Below, in pieces: positions 16,026 through 24,410 of a DNA stretch of 45,642 nt. Position 1 is the first letter of the stretch. Every line of letters begins with the position of its first letter. Below the pieces are notes generated by a model, which did no database searches, was not told the DNA's origin, and worked only from the letters and a program-made list of their open reading frames with translations. The translations under genes were made by a program, and so were the position numbers. The stretch spans positions 1-45,642 of the forward strand of contig MNXA01000023.1 of the NCBI GenBank assembly GCA_001871195.1. The letters run 5' to 3'. The DNA comes from Zetaproteobacteria bacterium CG1_02_55_237. GTDB lineage: Bacteria; Pseudomonadota; Zetaproteobacteria; Mariprofundales; Mariprofundaceae.

Positions 16026-17117
16026 TTATTCCCGGCCCATGCGCATGGCGAAGTCCTCCGGATTGACAGCATTGGCCAGCGCTTCTTCATATTCGACAAG
16101 GTCATCTTCCACGAGTTTCTGCAGGTGTAGATCGAAGGTTTGGCTGCCGTATAGCGCATGACCCTCTTCCATGGCACGTGGAATCTCACGCCAACGATCA
16201 ACATCAAGCATGAAATGTTTGATCACCGAATTGCGAACCATGATTTCCAGCGCCACGATGCGGCCCTTGCCATTTTTCAGGGGTAAGAGTTTTTGTACAA
16301 TAATAGCACGCACATTTTCAGCCAGACGCTTGCGTACAGTCGCATGCTCATCCTGAGTGAATGCAGCCATAATGCGCTGCATGGCTCCGGTTGCCGTTGT
16401 GGCATGCACAGTCGCCATGACGAGGTGGCCGGTTTCGGCTGCCTGCAGGGCAGATTGAACGACGGCTCTGTCACGCGCCTCGCCGACGACAATGATATCC
16501 GGTGCCTCACGCAAGGCATCGCTCATGCCTTGGGCAAAGGTTCCCACATCGCGCCCGATTTCCCGCTGGGATACAGTTCCCTGTTGTTCATTGCTGTAAC
16601 CGAACTCGATCGGATCCTCAATGGTGACAGCATGTATCGCTCTGTGCCGAACAATGTGATCAAGCATGGCTGCCAGCGTTGTGCTTTTTCCCGAACCTGT
16701 AGCTCCACCCATAAAAATCAGGCCATTGCGGTATTCGGCAATCTTGCGCACCACTTCCGGCAGGCGCAAATCTCCAAAGCTTGGAATTTTTATGGGGATG
16801 ATACGAGCAACCAGACCAAAATTATTCTGGGTTCGCATCACATGAATACGAAAGCGTGCTGTATTTCCCAGATGGTAATGAAAATCAAGATGCTGTAAGG
16901 ATTCCACATCAACGGCACTGTCCAGACTGCTGCTAAGGTGATGGATCATTTCAATGACCTGATCACGGTCGGGGGGTGAATAACGCTCGGCAGAGATGGT
17001 GACAATACTGCCGTGGAGTCGCATACGAATGCGATCGCCGGTGCGAATGATCAGGTCCGAGGCGTTGTTTTTACAGGCAATTTTGAGCAGCTCATCAATG
17101 GAAGGCGCCTCAGCCAT
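16026..17117 (-). CDS. Third PilT-family ATPase (PilT/PilU paralogue)
   Basis: The product has 363 residues and is a type II/IV secretion ATPase. Walker A is GGATGSGKST, the Asp box VTIEDPIEF, Walker B DIIVVGEARD, and the His box VMATVHATTATGAMQRI. All ATP-handling motifs are intact. The AIRNLIRE element of PilT, linked to retraction, is replaced by VIKHFMLD, and the region after it is diverged. It starts at ATG 17117 behind AGGAG with a 7-base spacer and follows pilU by 15 bases. It may be an accessory retraction motor or regulate PilT/PilU hexamers (inference). It belongs to neither PilT nor PilU proper. Confidence 0.85.
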   Translation of the reverse strand: MAEAPSIDELLKIACKNNASDLIIRTGDRIRMRLHGSIVTISAERYSPPDRDQVIEMIHHLSSSLDSAVDVESLQHLDFHYHLGNTARFRIHVMRTQNNFGLVARIIPIKIPSFGDLRLPEVVRKIAEYRNGLIFMGGATGSGKSTTLAAMLDHIVRHRAIHAVTIEDPIEFGYSNEQQGTVSQREIGRDVGTFAQGMSDALREAPDIIVVGEARDRAVVQSALQAAETGHLVMATVHATTATGAMQRIMAAFTQDEHATVRKRLAENVRAIIVQKLLPLKNGKGRIVALEIMVRNSVIKHFMLDVDRWREIPRAMEEGHALYGSQTFDLHLQKLVEDDLVEYEEALANAVNPEDFAMRMGRE

Positions 17118-17132
17118 AATTATCTCCTGTTG

Positions 17133-18296
17133 CTAAATCTTCAATCCCGAGTCACCGCTTCCGGAAAGTTTGTCCAGCGAACTTCCTCCAGATTCTTCAC
17201 CACTGTCCTCAAGTTTGGCCATCTTGATTTTCAGACGCAGGTCATTCACGGCATCGGCGTTACGCAAGGCCTCATCCTCAGCGATGATGCCGTCACGCCA
17301 AAGCTTCAGAAGATGCTGGTCGAAGGTCTGCATGCCATAGGTTCCACCATCGGCCATGGCTTCCTTGATGCCCGAAATATCACCCTTCTTGATCAGGTCG
17401 CTGATGCGCGGGGAGTTGATCATAATTTCGATAGCCGGAGCGCGTTTACCATCCAGCGTGCGTACCAGTCGTTGCGACAAAATGGCACGAATATTCATGG
17501 CCAGATTGAGCACAACCTGATCATGCATTTCACGCGGGAAGAAGTTAAGGACACGTTCAAGCCCCTGATTTGCATTGTTGGCATGCAAGGTGGCCAGGCA
17601 GAGATGCCCGGTCTCGGCAAATTCAAGCCCATGCTCCATCGTTTTTCGGTCGCGGATTTCACCGATCAGAATCACATCAGGTGCCTGACGCAGGGTATTC
17701 TTCAAAGCATTCTCAAATTCCAGTGTGTCAGTGCCTACCTCACGCTGGGTAATAACACTTTTCTTATGTTCGTGCACAAATTCGATAGGGTCCTCAACCG
17801 TGATGATGTGCCCGGCCTGATTGCTATTGCGCCAATCGATCATGCCGGCAAGCGAGGTTGATTTGCCGCTGCCTGTGCCGCCGACCATGATGATCATGCC
17901 GTTCTTGGCCATGATAATGTCCTTGAAGGACTGCGGCAGACCAAGGCTGTCGATGGTGGGGATGGTGGTTTTGATCTGGCGAATCACCATGCCGACGTTG
18001 CCGCGCTGACGGAAAATATTGACCCGGAACCGGCCCATTTCGGGATAAGAAAGGGCGAGGTTCATCTCAAGCAGCTCAGCAAATGCAGCACGCTGCTTTT
18101 CATTCATCGTTGAATTGGCCAGCTGTTCGCACTGAATCGGGTTGAGTGGTTCCTGCTTAAGCGGATAAACCACGCCCTCAATGCGGTAGGCGGGGGGGAG
18201 ACCGGCAGCAATGTACAGGTCAGATGAATCCTTCTTGACCATGACCATCAGCAATTGTTTGATACTTAAAGCCTGTCCAGGTGGGTTGCTGCTCAT
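17133..18296 (-). CDS. pilU: Type IV pilus retraction ATPase PilU
   Basis: The product has 387 residues. PilU is a PilT-dependent second retraction motor at the cytoplasmic base of type IV pili. HIITVEDPIEFVHEHKKS followed by ITQREVGTDT is characteristic of PilU rather than PilT. Walker A is GGTGSGKST and Walker B VILIGEIRD, with the His box CLATLHANNANQGLERV. The C-terminus is a Ser/Gly-rich tail ending SGDSGLKI. It follows pilT by 17 bases with its own RBS, so the three ATPases form one operon. No other pilus genes occur in the window. Confidence 0.92.
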   Translation of the reverse strand: MSSNPPGQALSIKQLLMVMVKKDSSDLYIAAGLPPAYRIEGVVYPLKQEPLNPIQCEQLANSTMNEKQRAAFAELLEMNLALSYPEMGRFRVNIFRQRGNVGMVIRQIKTTIPTIDSLGLPQSFKDIIMAKNGMIIMVGGTGSGKSTSLAGMIDWRNSNQAGHIITVEDPIEFVHEHKKSVITQREVGTDTLEFENALKNTLRQAPDVILIGEIRDRKTMEHGLEFAETGHLCLATLHANNANQGLERVLNFFPREMHDQVVLNLAMNIRAILSQRLVRTLDGKRAPAIEIMINSPRISDLIKKGDISGIKEAMADGGTYGMQTFDQHLLKLWRDGIIAEDEALRNADAVNDLRLKIKMAKLEDSGEESGGSSLDKLSGSGDSGLKI

Positions 18297-18313
18297 ATTC
18301 GTTTCTCCTCCTA

Positions 18314-19360
18314 TTACTGTTCGCCGAATAGCTTACGGTTGCTGCATTTCTCAAGAGCGGCCTGCTGGGTAATCTTGCGAGCCTTAAGCAGCTGTTGAAG
18401 GTTTTGATCCAGCGTCTGCATACCATCGCGCTGTGAAGTTTGCAGTACCGAAACCATCTGAGGAATCTTATTTTCACGAATCAAATTACGTATGGCAGCG
18501 GTGCCAAGCATGATTTCATGCGCCGCGACACGACCATTGCCATCAGCAGTTTTAAGCAGACTCTGTGAAATAACTGCCTGTAGAGATTCAGAAAGCATCG
18601 AGCGAACCATTGCTTGTTCGGCAGATGGAAAGACGTCGATAATACGATCAATTGTCTTCGGCGCAGAGGAGGTGTGCAGGGTGCCGAATACCATGTGGCC
18701 CGTTTCAGCAGCAGTCAGGGCAAGGCGGATTGTTTCAAGATCGCGCATTTCACCAACCAGAATAACATCGGGATCTTCACGCAGGGCGCTACGCAATGCG
18801 TTATCAAAGGATTTCGTATGCGGCCCAAGTTCGCGCTGGGATATAAGGCAACTTTTAGAGCGGTGAACGAATTCGATTGGGTCCTCAATGGTCAGGATAT
18901 GGCCTTTTTCAATCTCGTTGCGATGATTAATCATGGCGGCAAGGGTTGTGGATTTACCTGACCCTGTCGGACCGGTAACCAGACAAATACCCCTGGGTTT
19001 CATGATAATCTCCTTGAAAATGTCAGGTGCCTGAAGTGTCTCAAGAGACAGCACTTCACTGGGGATGACTCGGAAAACAGCAGCCATGCCGCGATTCTGC
19101 CAATAGGAATTAACACGAAAGCGGGCCAGGTCGCCAAGCGCAAATGAAAAGTCCAGTTCCAGGTTCTCTTCAAAATGCTTTCTCTGATCATCGGTCATGA
19201 TGTCATACACCATGGATTGAACGGTGCGTGCATCAATTTCGGGAACCTTGATGCGGGTCATGTCACCATGAATACGAATCATGGGTGGCTCGCCCGCTGA
19301 TATATGCAAATCGGATGCCTTGTTCTTTACCGTGAAGGCAAGCAGCTCGGATATGTCCAT
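18314..19360 (-). CDS. pilT: Type IV pilus retraction ATPase PilT
   Basis: The product has 348 residues, standard length. It depolymerises pili and drives twitching and DNA uptake. Walker A is GPTGSGKSTT, the Asp box LTIEDPIEFVH, Walker B VILVGEMRD, and the His box FGTLHTSSAPKTIDRI. The AIRNLIRE motif needed for retraction is present in full. It is first in the pilT-pilU-paralogue operon. The 141 bases between it and the divergent mazG contain the promoters for both, including an AT-rich palindrome. Confidence 0.96.
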   Translation of the reverse strand: MDISELLAFTVKNKASDLHISAGEPPMIRIHGDMTRIKVPEIDARTVQSMVYDIMTDDQRKHFEENLELDFSFALGDLARFRVNSYWQNRGMAAVFRVIPSEVLSLETLQAPDIFKEIIMKPRGICLVTGPTGSGKSTTLAAMINHRNEIEKGHILTIEDPIEFVHRSKSCLISQRELGPHTKSFDNALRSALREDPDVILVGEMRDLETIRLALTAAETGHMVFGTLHTSSAPKTIDRIIDVFPSAEQAMVRSMLSESLQAVISQSLLKTADGNGRVAAHEIMLGTAAIRNLIRENKIPQMVSVLQTSQRDGMQTLDQNLQQLLKARKITQQAALEKCSNRKLFGEQ

Positions 19361-19465
19361 TCCTGTTTCTCCCTTGGCTGTTCTGACTTAACTGGCAGGA
19401 TAGGCCAAGAGGCAATACCTATGCAAGCGACTAGGGGCCTCCCAGGTCATTTATCTATAGAGTCG

Positions 19466-19481
19466 CATAATGTATATTATG
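19466..19481. promoter_or_regulatory. AT-rich palindrome between pilT and mazG
   Basis: CATAAT-GTAT-ATTATG is a perfect 6+6 inverted repeat in the divergent spacer, 21 bases before the mazG ATG. It contains -10-like boxes on both strands, but I find no convincing -35 partners. It could be part of a divergent promoter or an operator. Confidence 0.35.
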
Positions 19482-19501
19482 TAAAGTTATACGGAGGCGA
19501 T

Positions 19502-20323
19502 ATGCCAGAACGGATTAGCAATAAGGATAACTATTACGATAAGTTGAAAGAGTTAATGAATATTCTTCGACAAGAGTGCCCATGGGATGCAGAACAGACA
19601 CTGGAGTCATTAAGGACTTACACGCTTGAAGAAGTTCACGAAGTGTTCGAGGCCATTGAAGCAGCCGTTGAGCGTGACCAGTGGCAAGCACTCAAGCATG
19701 AGCTCGGTGACCTTATGCTGCAGGTTTTATTTTATGCGCAGATCGCCAGTGAAAATAAGCAGTTCGATCTTGATGATGTTGCACAGTCTCTGATTGATAA
19801 AATGATATACCGGCACCCGCATGTCTTTGCACAGGCAGCTCACGATGATCTGGCACGCCAGTGGGAGTCCCTGAAGGATGCGGAACATGAAGGGCGCAGT
19901 AGCCTGATGGATGAAATGCCCCCTCTCCCTGCCCTTGCTCTGGCGCATAAGATGCAGCGTAGAGCATCCCGGGTGGGTTTTGATTGGGCTGAGGCCAGCG
20001 ATGTCATTGAAAAAATGCATGAAGAGCTTGGGGAATTTGAACTTGAAGTCAGACAGAAGGCGTCTCACGCGCGTTTGCAGGACGAATTCGGTGATGTGTT
20101 GTTCACACTGGTGAACCTGGGACGCAAGCTGGATATCGATGCTGAGCTGGCACTGATGCATACCAATCGAAAATTTTCAGGCCGCTTTCGCGTTATGGAA
20201 CATTTAGCACAGGAACGTTCCCTGAAACTTGATGATATGTCCCTAGATGATATGGAGATTCTTTACGCCGAGGCAAAGTTGAAGCATTCAATGACTGATC
20301 CACAGACCATTCAGCCTCAGTGA
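19502..20323 (+). CDS. mazG: Nucleoside triphosphate pyrophosphohydrolase MazG
   Basis: The product has 273 residues from ATG 19502, behind GGAGG at 19493-19497. The frame is open further upstream into pilT, but the RBS and the family start favour this ATG. MazG hydrolyses NTPs to NMP and pyrophosphate and cleans the nucleotide pool. It has the family's two MazG domains: CPWDAEQTLESL, EEVHE...ELGDLMLQVL at residues about 27-80, and a second EELGEFELE...DEFGDVLFTLVN near 175-205. These EExxE/ExxD patterns bind magnesium. The stop is 1 base from the opposing MatP-like gene's stop. Confidence 0.95.
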   Translation: MPERISNKDNYYDKLKELMNILRQECPWDAEQTLESLRTYTLEEVHEVFEAIEAAVERDQWQALKHELGDLMLQVLFYAQIASENKQFDLDDVAQSLIDKMIYRHPHVFAQAAHDDLARQWESLKDAEHEGRSSLMDEMPPLPALALAHKMQRRASRVGFDWAEASDVIEKMHEELGEFELEVRQKASHARLQDEFGDVLFTLVNLGRKLDIDAELALMHTNRKFSGRFRVMEHLAQERSLKLDDMSLDDMEILYAEAKLKHSMTDPQTIQPQ

Positions 20324-20324
20324 T

Positions 20325-20699
20325 TTATTCGCCGGCTGGTTCTGATGTACCAAGTCTGCGCACAATAAGTTCGGATAGGGTGCAGCCCTCACGCTCTGCC
20401 CAGTAACTGAGCATACCCCATGCATTACGTGACAGGGTCACGGAAACCATATCGTCGACCCTTGCCCGGCGGCGTGCGGCGCGGATGGCATTTTTCAGTT
20501 GCGTCCACAGGGCTTCGTCCAACCATGTCTCACACCATGCATTGAGCTCAGCGGCCGTTTCTTCTCGTTCTGCGAGGTTCTGGTGCGCCTTATAGGTTTG
20601 ATGAGTGCCAAGCCATGCTGGATTGGCCAGTTTGCTTTCTACCCAGCGGCGGGCAAAACTGCTGTCAGCTGGTGTGATGCGGTATTTCGGTCTGGCCAT
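20325..20699 (-). CDS. MatP-like DNA-binding protein
   Basis: The product has 124 residues. From memory, its architecture follows Enterobacterial MatP, which organises the Ter macrodomain by binding matS: a helical N-half, then a segment LNAWCETWLDEALWTQLKNA plus IRAARRRAR (compare MatP's WID...MKQTIRARRKR), then a ribbon-helix-helix end with VSVTLSRNAW and TLSELIVRRL (compare TLSETIVQLI). It is shorter than MatP's roughly 150 residues and lacks the C-terminal coiled-coil tail used for tetramer bridging. Two near-matS sites lie in the gene (20429-20441) and just in front of it (20726-20738), which supports the call and suggests autoregulation. It could instead be another RHH regulator. Confidence 0.6.
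   Translation of the reverse strand: MARPKYRITPADSSFARRWVESKLANPAWLGTHQTYKAHQNLAEREETAAELNAWCETWLDEALWTQLKNAIRAARRRARVDDMVSVTLSRNAWGMLSYWAEREGCTLSELIVRRLGTSEPAGE
20425..20442. promoter_or_regulatory. matS-like site inside the MatP-like gene
   Basis: TTACGTGACAGGGTCACG contains GTGACAGGGTCAC at 20429-20441. Against the published E. coli matS consensus GTGACRNYGTCAC this matches 12 of 13 positions; only the Y is G. It lies in codons for VTLSR of the ribbon strand, so coding constraint could also explain part of it. Confidence 0.45.
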
Positions 20700-20721
20700 T
20701 TGAGACCCCTATTCACTTTGT

Positions 20722-20739
20722 TTACGTGACAGGGTAACG
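20722..20739. promoter_or_regulatory. matS-like site in front of the MatP-like gene
   Basis: TTACGTGACAGGGTAACG repeats the intragenic site with a single base change over 18 bases. It holds GTGACAGGGTAAC at 20726-20738, 11 of 13 to matS. It lies 23 bases upstream of the MatP-like ATG (20699) and just past the thiD stop, a position suited to autorepression. Confidence 0.5.
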
Positions 20740-20740
20740 T

Positions 20741-21487
20741 TTATTGTGGCTTGCTACAAATGGCCACAGCCTTTCTTACTGTGTCGGCAAGGCCGTTGGA
20801 TGCTTTGTTTTGGGCCAGAATAGCAGCAATTGCTGCAGCCAGTCGGCAACCACTGCCATGAGAATTGGATTCGCTCCAGGCCAAGCGTGGATGTTCAATG
20901 GATGTCAGATTACCATCGGGCTCGCACAGGACGTCGATCAGCGTCTCCCCTGCTCCATGTCCACCCTTTAGCAGTACTGCACAACCGAATGACTGGACGA
21001 GTTCACGGCAATCGGCGCGTGCGTCACTCACCGGGCGTCCGAGCAATACCGCCGCTTCATCAAGGTTGGGGGTAAGTAGTGTGGTCATTGGTAGTAATGC
21101 TTTAACAAGCGTTTCAACGGCCGGAGCATCGAGCAGACGGCGTCCGCTGCTGGCCAGCATCACCGGATCGATAATCAGCGTTCCCTGCTTGTGCCGCTGT
21201 TGCAGGGCTGCTGCAACGACAGCAATGTGTTCTGCATCCAGCAACATGCCGGTTTTGACCGCGGCCACGTCGTAATAATCGAATACGGTGTGCAGTTCGG
21301 CATCAAGCTGGGCGAGTGATACAGGCTCAATTCGCGTAATTTGGCGTGGGTTTTGCGCGGTGAGCGCGGTAATGGCCGAGCAGCCTGTTACCCCAAGTTC
21401 AGAAAATACCCGCAGGTCAGCCTGAATGCCGGCACCGCCGCAGGAATCGGATCCTCCGATACTCAGACAGACGGGGCGTTGTTCCAT
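20741..21487 (-). CDS. thiD: Hydroxymethylpyrimidine/phosphomethylpyrimidine kinase
   Basis: ThiD phosphorylates HMP and HMP-P to HMP-PP for thiamine synthesis. The product has 248 residues from ATG 21487 (MEQRPVCLSIGGSDSCGG). The frame is open further upstream inside thiE, but the family begins here. Typical features are SIGGSDSCGGAGIQADL, TALTAQNPR, DPVMLASSG and HGSGC with the catalytic Cys near the C-terminus. It overlaps the end of thiE by 25 bases, so the two are coupled. The other HMP-branch enzyme, ThiC, is encoded upstream in the same leftward run. Confidence 0.94.
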   Translation of the reverse strand: MEQRPVCLSIGGSDSCGGAGIQADLRVFSELGVTGCSAITALTAQNPRQITRIEPVSLAQLDAELHTVFDYYDVAAVKTGMLLDAEHIAVVAAALQQRHKQGTLIIDPVMLASSGRRLLDAPAVETLVKALLPMTTLLTPNLDEAAVLLGRPVSDARADCRELVQSFGCAVLLKGGHGAGETLIDVLCEPDGNLTSIEHPRLAWSESNSHGSGCRLAAAIAAILAQNKASNGLADTVRKAVAICSKPQ

Positions 21488-22113
21488 GCTTCCACCATGT
21501 TGCGGGCACGCTGTTCGATGTTTTCTGCCGCGAATAACGAGGAAATCACCGCAGCACAATCTGCGCCGGCGTCGCGTACCGTCGGTAGCGCCTCCAGCGT
21601 GAGGCCTCCTATGGCGCAAATGTTTGCTGCAGGGAAAATCTGCCTGGCCTTGGCCAACCTGGCTAATCCGATCGGCACAACATCCTGTTTGCTTGTGGTC
21701 GGAAAGATTGCGCCGAAGGATACATAATCGGTCCCTTCTTTGAGCACAAACTGAGCAAAGGCGGCATCGCCCTGACAGGAAACACCAATCAGCAGCTTAT
21801 TCCCGTGCTCGGCGCGAATTGCGGCGATGCTCTGCATATCGCTGCGTCCCAAATGCACGCCATCTGCCTCGCTTTCTCCGGCGAGTTGTAGTGAATCGTT
21901 AACGAAGAGCCGTGCACCGTGATCCTGCGTTAATTTACGCAGGGCTTTCGCTCTTTTTAGGGCTTCTTTGAATCCCATGCCCTTATCACGCAACTGCAGC
22001 GTTTTAACCCCACCTGACAAGGCGGCATCAGCCTTAATCAGCAAGTCGGCTGTATCCAGGCCCTCGGGAAGAATGCCGTAAATGCCGTGGATTCTTCGGG
22101 ATAAATCGGTCAT
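21463..22113 (-). CDS. thiE: Thiamine-phosphate synthase
   Basis: The product has 216 residues. ThiE joins HMP-PP and thiazole phosphate to give thiamine phosphate. The TIM-barrel signatures are LQLRDKG, FVNDSLQLA, DGVHLGRSDM, VSFGAIFPTTSK and ICAIGGLT. The usual IGVSTH is IGVSCQ here, a mild variation. Its start overlaps the gph stop by four bases, and its end overlaps thiD. No thiazole-branch genes (thiG, thiS, thiO) are in the window. Confidence 0.94.
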   Translation of the reverse strand: MTDLSRRIHGIYGILPEGLDTADLLIKADAALSGGVKTLQLRDKGMGFKEALKRAKALRKLTQDHGARLFVNDSLQLAGESEADGVHLGRSDMQSIAAIRAEHGNKLLIGVSCQGDAAFAQFVLKEGTDYVSFGAIFPTTSKQDVVPIGLARLAKARQIFPAANICAIGGLTLEALPTVRDAGADCAAVISSLFAAENIEQRARNMVEAWNNAPSV

Positions 22114-22766
22114 TTAAGCAGGGTTAGCAGCTCGGTGAAATTCGTAAGGCGCATGACCTTACCCTCAAACTCTTCCGGCAGCGCCTGATAACCGTGCTCG
22201 CAGTAACAGACCTTCAGGCATTCTGCGTTGAAGCCTGCCTCGATATCAAAGCGGGTGTCACCAACCATCACTGTATCGGCAGTGGCTACGCCCATCACGC
22301 GGCAGCACTCCACCAGCATGTCCGGCGCGGGCTTCTTGGCAAAGCCATCCTCCGGCGACAGGGCAAGCGACAGATAGGAAGTCAGTCCCAGTGCATCGAG
22401 CACCTTAATGCGCGCCTTGGCCGGCTTGGCTGTTACGCAGCACATCGGAATGCCTTTTGCTTTCAACGTATCCAGCACTTCCATGACACCGGGAAACGGT
22501 CCGCCAAAGTCGGCCGGATGCTGCTCATAGATATCGGCAAAGGCATGGTACAAAGCCATGGTATCGGGGTCATCCATCGGCTTGCCGAGCACATTGGAAG
22601 CCAGTTTCTGTGCACCGCCACCGACATGCGGCTTGGTTTCTTCCAGCGAAAGCTCGAAATCGTAGCCGAGGGATTTTAACGCGCGGTTGGTGTTAGCCCG
22701 GATATCCGGCAGTGCATCCACCAGTGTGCCATCAAGATCGAAGATAAATGCCTTGGGTGTATTCAT
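22110..22766 (-). CDS. gph: HAD-family phosphatase, phosphoglycolate phosphatase type
   Basis: The product has 218 residues of the HAD superfamily. Motif I is FDLDGTLVD (nucleophile Asp), motif II the Thr in CCVTAKP, and motif III the Lys of FAKKPAPDM followed by VMVGDTRFDIEAG. The cap domain is helical, as in phosphoglycolate phosphatases. It removes phosphate from 2-phosphoglycolate, from DNA repair or from RuBisCO oxygenation if the host fixes CO2. Placement between queG and thiE, with 4-base overlaps on both sides, leaves open a role as a thiamine phosphate or other phosphatase. Confidence 0.85.
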   Translation of the reverse strand: MNTPKAFIFDLDGTLVDALPDIRANTNRALKSLGYDFELSLEETKPHVGGGAQKLASNVLGKPMDDPDTMALYHAFADIYEQHPADFGGPFPGVMEVLDTLKAKGIPMCCVTAKPAKARIKVLDALGLTSYLSLALSPEDGFAKKPAPDMLVECCRVMGVATADTVMVGDTRFDIEAGFNAECLKVCYCEHGYQALPEEFEGKVMRLTNFTELLTLLK

Positions 22767-23923
22767 GCTTTTTCCTTTATGGTTCTTATAGTTGTGTTTA
22801 ATTCTTCGCGTACACTTTCATCCAGTTCTGTGGCCAGCATGGTGGAAAAAACATGCAATAAGTCAGCCGCATCGCTGCTGTCACTCAATCTGCCAAGAGC
22901 CCATATGGCATGACCACGAACCACTGCTGAAGCATCCTGCGCCAACGGCCACAGCAATGCTCTCAGGGCGCGATTACCGCTGTTTCCTGCGGCAATACAA
23001 CAATTGCGCACAAAACAGTCACGGCCAAGACGCTTAACCGGGCTTTTTACAAAGCGTGCGCGGAAGGCCGTGTCATCCAGCGACAGCAGACTAGCAAGTT
23101 CCGGCAGACAATTCTCCCCTCGGGGTGCAAGGAAATCCCTATCGGGCGTTCCGGTTTCATGATTCCAGGGGCAAACCATCTGACAGTCATCACAACCGTA
23201 TATGCGATTGCCCATCAGTGGTCTTAGATGATGCGCTATAAAGCCCTTATATTCGATGGTCAGATAGGAGATACACAAACGCGCATCCACAACAAATGGG
23301 GCGACAATGGCGCGGGTCGGGCAGACATCAATGCAGGCCGTGCAGCTTCCACAGTGAAAGCTCGCCTTCTCGTCCGTCTCGATTTCAGCGGTGGTAAACA
23401 GTTCGCCAAGGAAGAACCAGGATCCCAGCTGTCGGTTCAGGGTCAGTGAATGCTTGCCTTGCCAGCCGAGCCCCGCGTTCTCCGCCAGTGCATGTTCCAG
23501 CACTGGAGCCGTATCGACATACACCCGCTGCTCATGTGGCCCCAGAAGCGCATCCAGATCGCGTGCCAGCGCTTTCAGGCGCTTCTTCATCACTTCGTGG
23601 TAGTCGTCGCCTTGTGCATAGGAGGAAATGACACCGTGATCCTGCAGCGCTGCCGCCTCATCCAGCGAATACGCTGGCTGCGAGTAGCGCATTGCCACGC
23701 TAATGACCGTACGCACGCCCTGCAGCATGGATTCAGGCTTTTGTCGCCGCAGAATACGGCTCTCCTCGGCCATCCATGCCATATCGCCCTGCATGCCTTG
23801 CTCCAGCCAGTCATCCAGTGCTGAACAGTGCTTTGCATTCATTTCCGGCTGTGAGAAATGGCAGCGCTCGAAGCCGTGCTGCAGAGCTGTCTTGCGAATG
23901 CTGTCAGCCAAATTCTCTTGCAT
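22763..23923 (-). CDS. queG: Epoxyqueuosine reductase
   Basis: The product has 386 residues from ATG 23923 (MQENLADSIRKTA). An in-frame ATG at 24013 would add 30 residues that look non-homologous. QueG performs the last step of queuosine tRNA modification using cobalamin and two 4Fe-4S clusters. Ferredoxin motifs are CGSCTACIDVCPTRA and CDDCQMVCPWN. VYVDTAPVLEHALAENAGLGW is the typical B12-site region (Asp). The C-terminus has a HEAT-like repeat (VVRGHAIWALGRL). The gph start overlaps its stop. The other queuosine genes are not nearby. Confidence 0.95.
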   Translation of the reverse strand: MQENLADSIRKTALQHGFERCHFSQPEMNAKHCSALDDWLEQGMQGDMAWMAEESRILRRQKPESMLQGVRTVISVAMRYSQPAYSLDEAAALQDHGVISSYAQGDDYHEVMKKRLKALARDLDALLGPHEQRVYVDTAPVLEHALAENAGLGWQGKHSLTLNRQLGSWFFLGELFTTAEIETDEKASFHCGSCTACIDVCPTRAIVAPFVVDARLCISYLTIEYKGFIAHHLRPLMGNRIYGCDDCQMVCPWNHETGTPDRDFLAPRGENCLPELASLLSLDDTAFRARFVKSPVKRLGRDCFVRNCCIAAGNSGNRALRALLWPLAQDASAVVRGHAIWALGRLSDSSDAADLLHVFSTMLATELDESVREELNTTIRTIKEKA

Positions 23924-23969
23924 ACATGTACTCTGACCTAGGCTTGCAGGCTTGTCATTTGCTTGGGGT

Positions 23970-24392
23970 TTATGGCGTAAGCTCAGCCAAGCGGGCTTCC
24001 AGATTGTCCTCAACGCATTGCAGGCTTAAATGGATTGTTTCATCAGGTAGCAGATCCAAAGCGCGCTCAGGCCATTCGATGAGACATATCCACGGTGACT
24101 GGAAATACTCGCGCACGCCGATGGCTTCCAACTCATCCGCGCCTTCCAGACGATACCAGTCCATATGGGCAATACGGCAGCCCCTGCCCTCGTATTCCTG
24201 AATAATCGTATAGGTTGGGCTGGGCAAGGCTTCATCCATTACGCCCAGAGCACGCATGACGGCGCGCGCCACCACGCTTTTACCGGTACCCAGATCTCCA
24301 CTAAGAGCCAAGACATCGCCCGGCTTAAGCCGGGCCGAAAACTCCTTTGCAAAATCAAGGGTTTCCGCCTCGTTGTTCAGGCGTTTATGCAT
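23970..24392 (-). CDS. tsaE: tRNA t6A biosynthesis ATPase TsaE
   Basis: The product has 140 residues. TsaE works with TsaD and TsaB to make threonylcarbamoyladenosine on tRNAs that read ANN codons. Walker A is GDLGTGKSVV near residue 32. SPTYTIIQEY and HMDWYRLEGADELEAIG are the family signatures, followed by WPERALDLLP. It lies 18 bases after the CBS-domain gene and 46 before queG, a small tRNA-modification pairing. Confidence 0.93.
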   Translation of the reverse strand: MHKRLNNEAETLDFAKEFSARLKPGDVLALSGDLGTGKSVVARAVMRALGVMDEALPSPTYTIIQEYEGRGCRIAHMDWYRLEGADELEAIGVREYFQSPWICLIEWPERALDLLPDETIHLSLQCVEDNLEARLAELTP

Positions 24393-24410
24393 AGATAATG
24401 GAAGAAGTGA

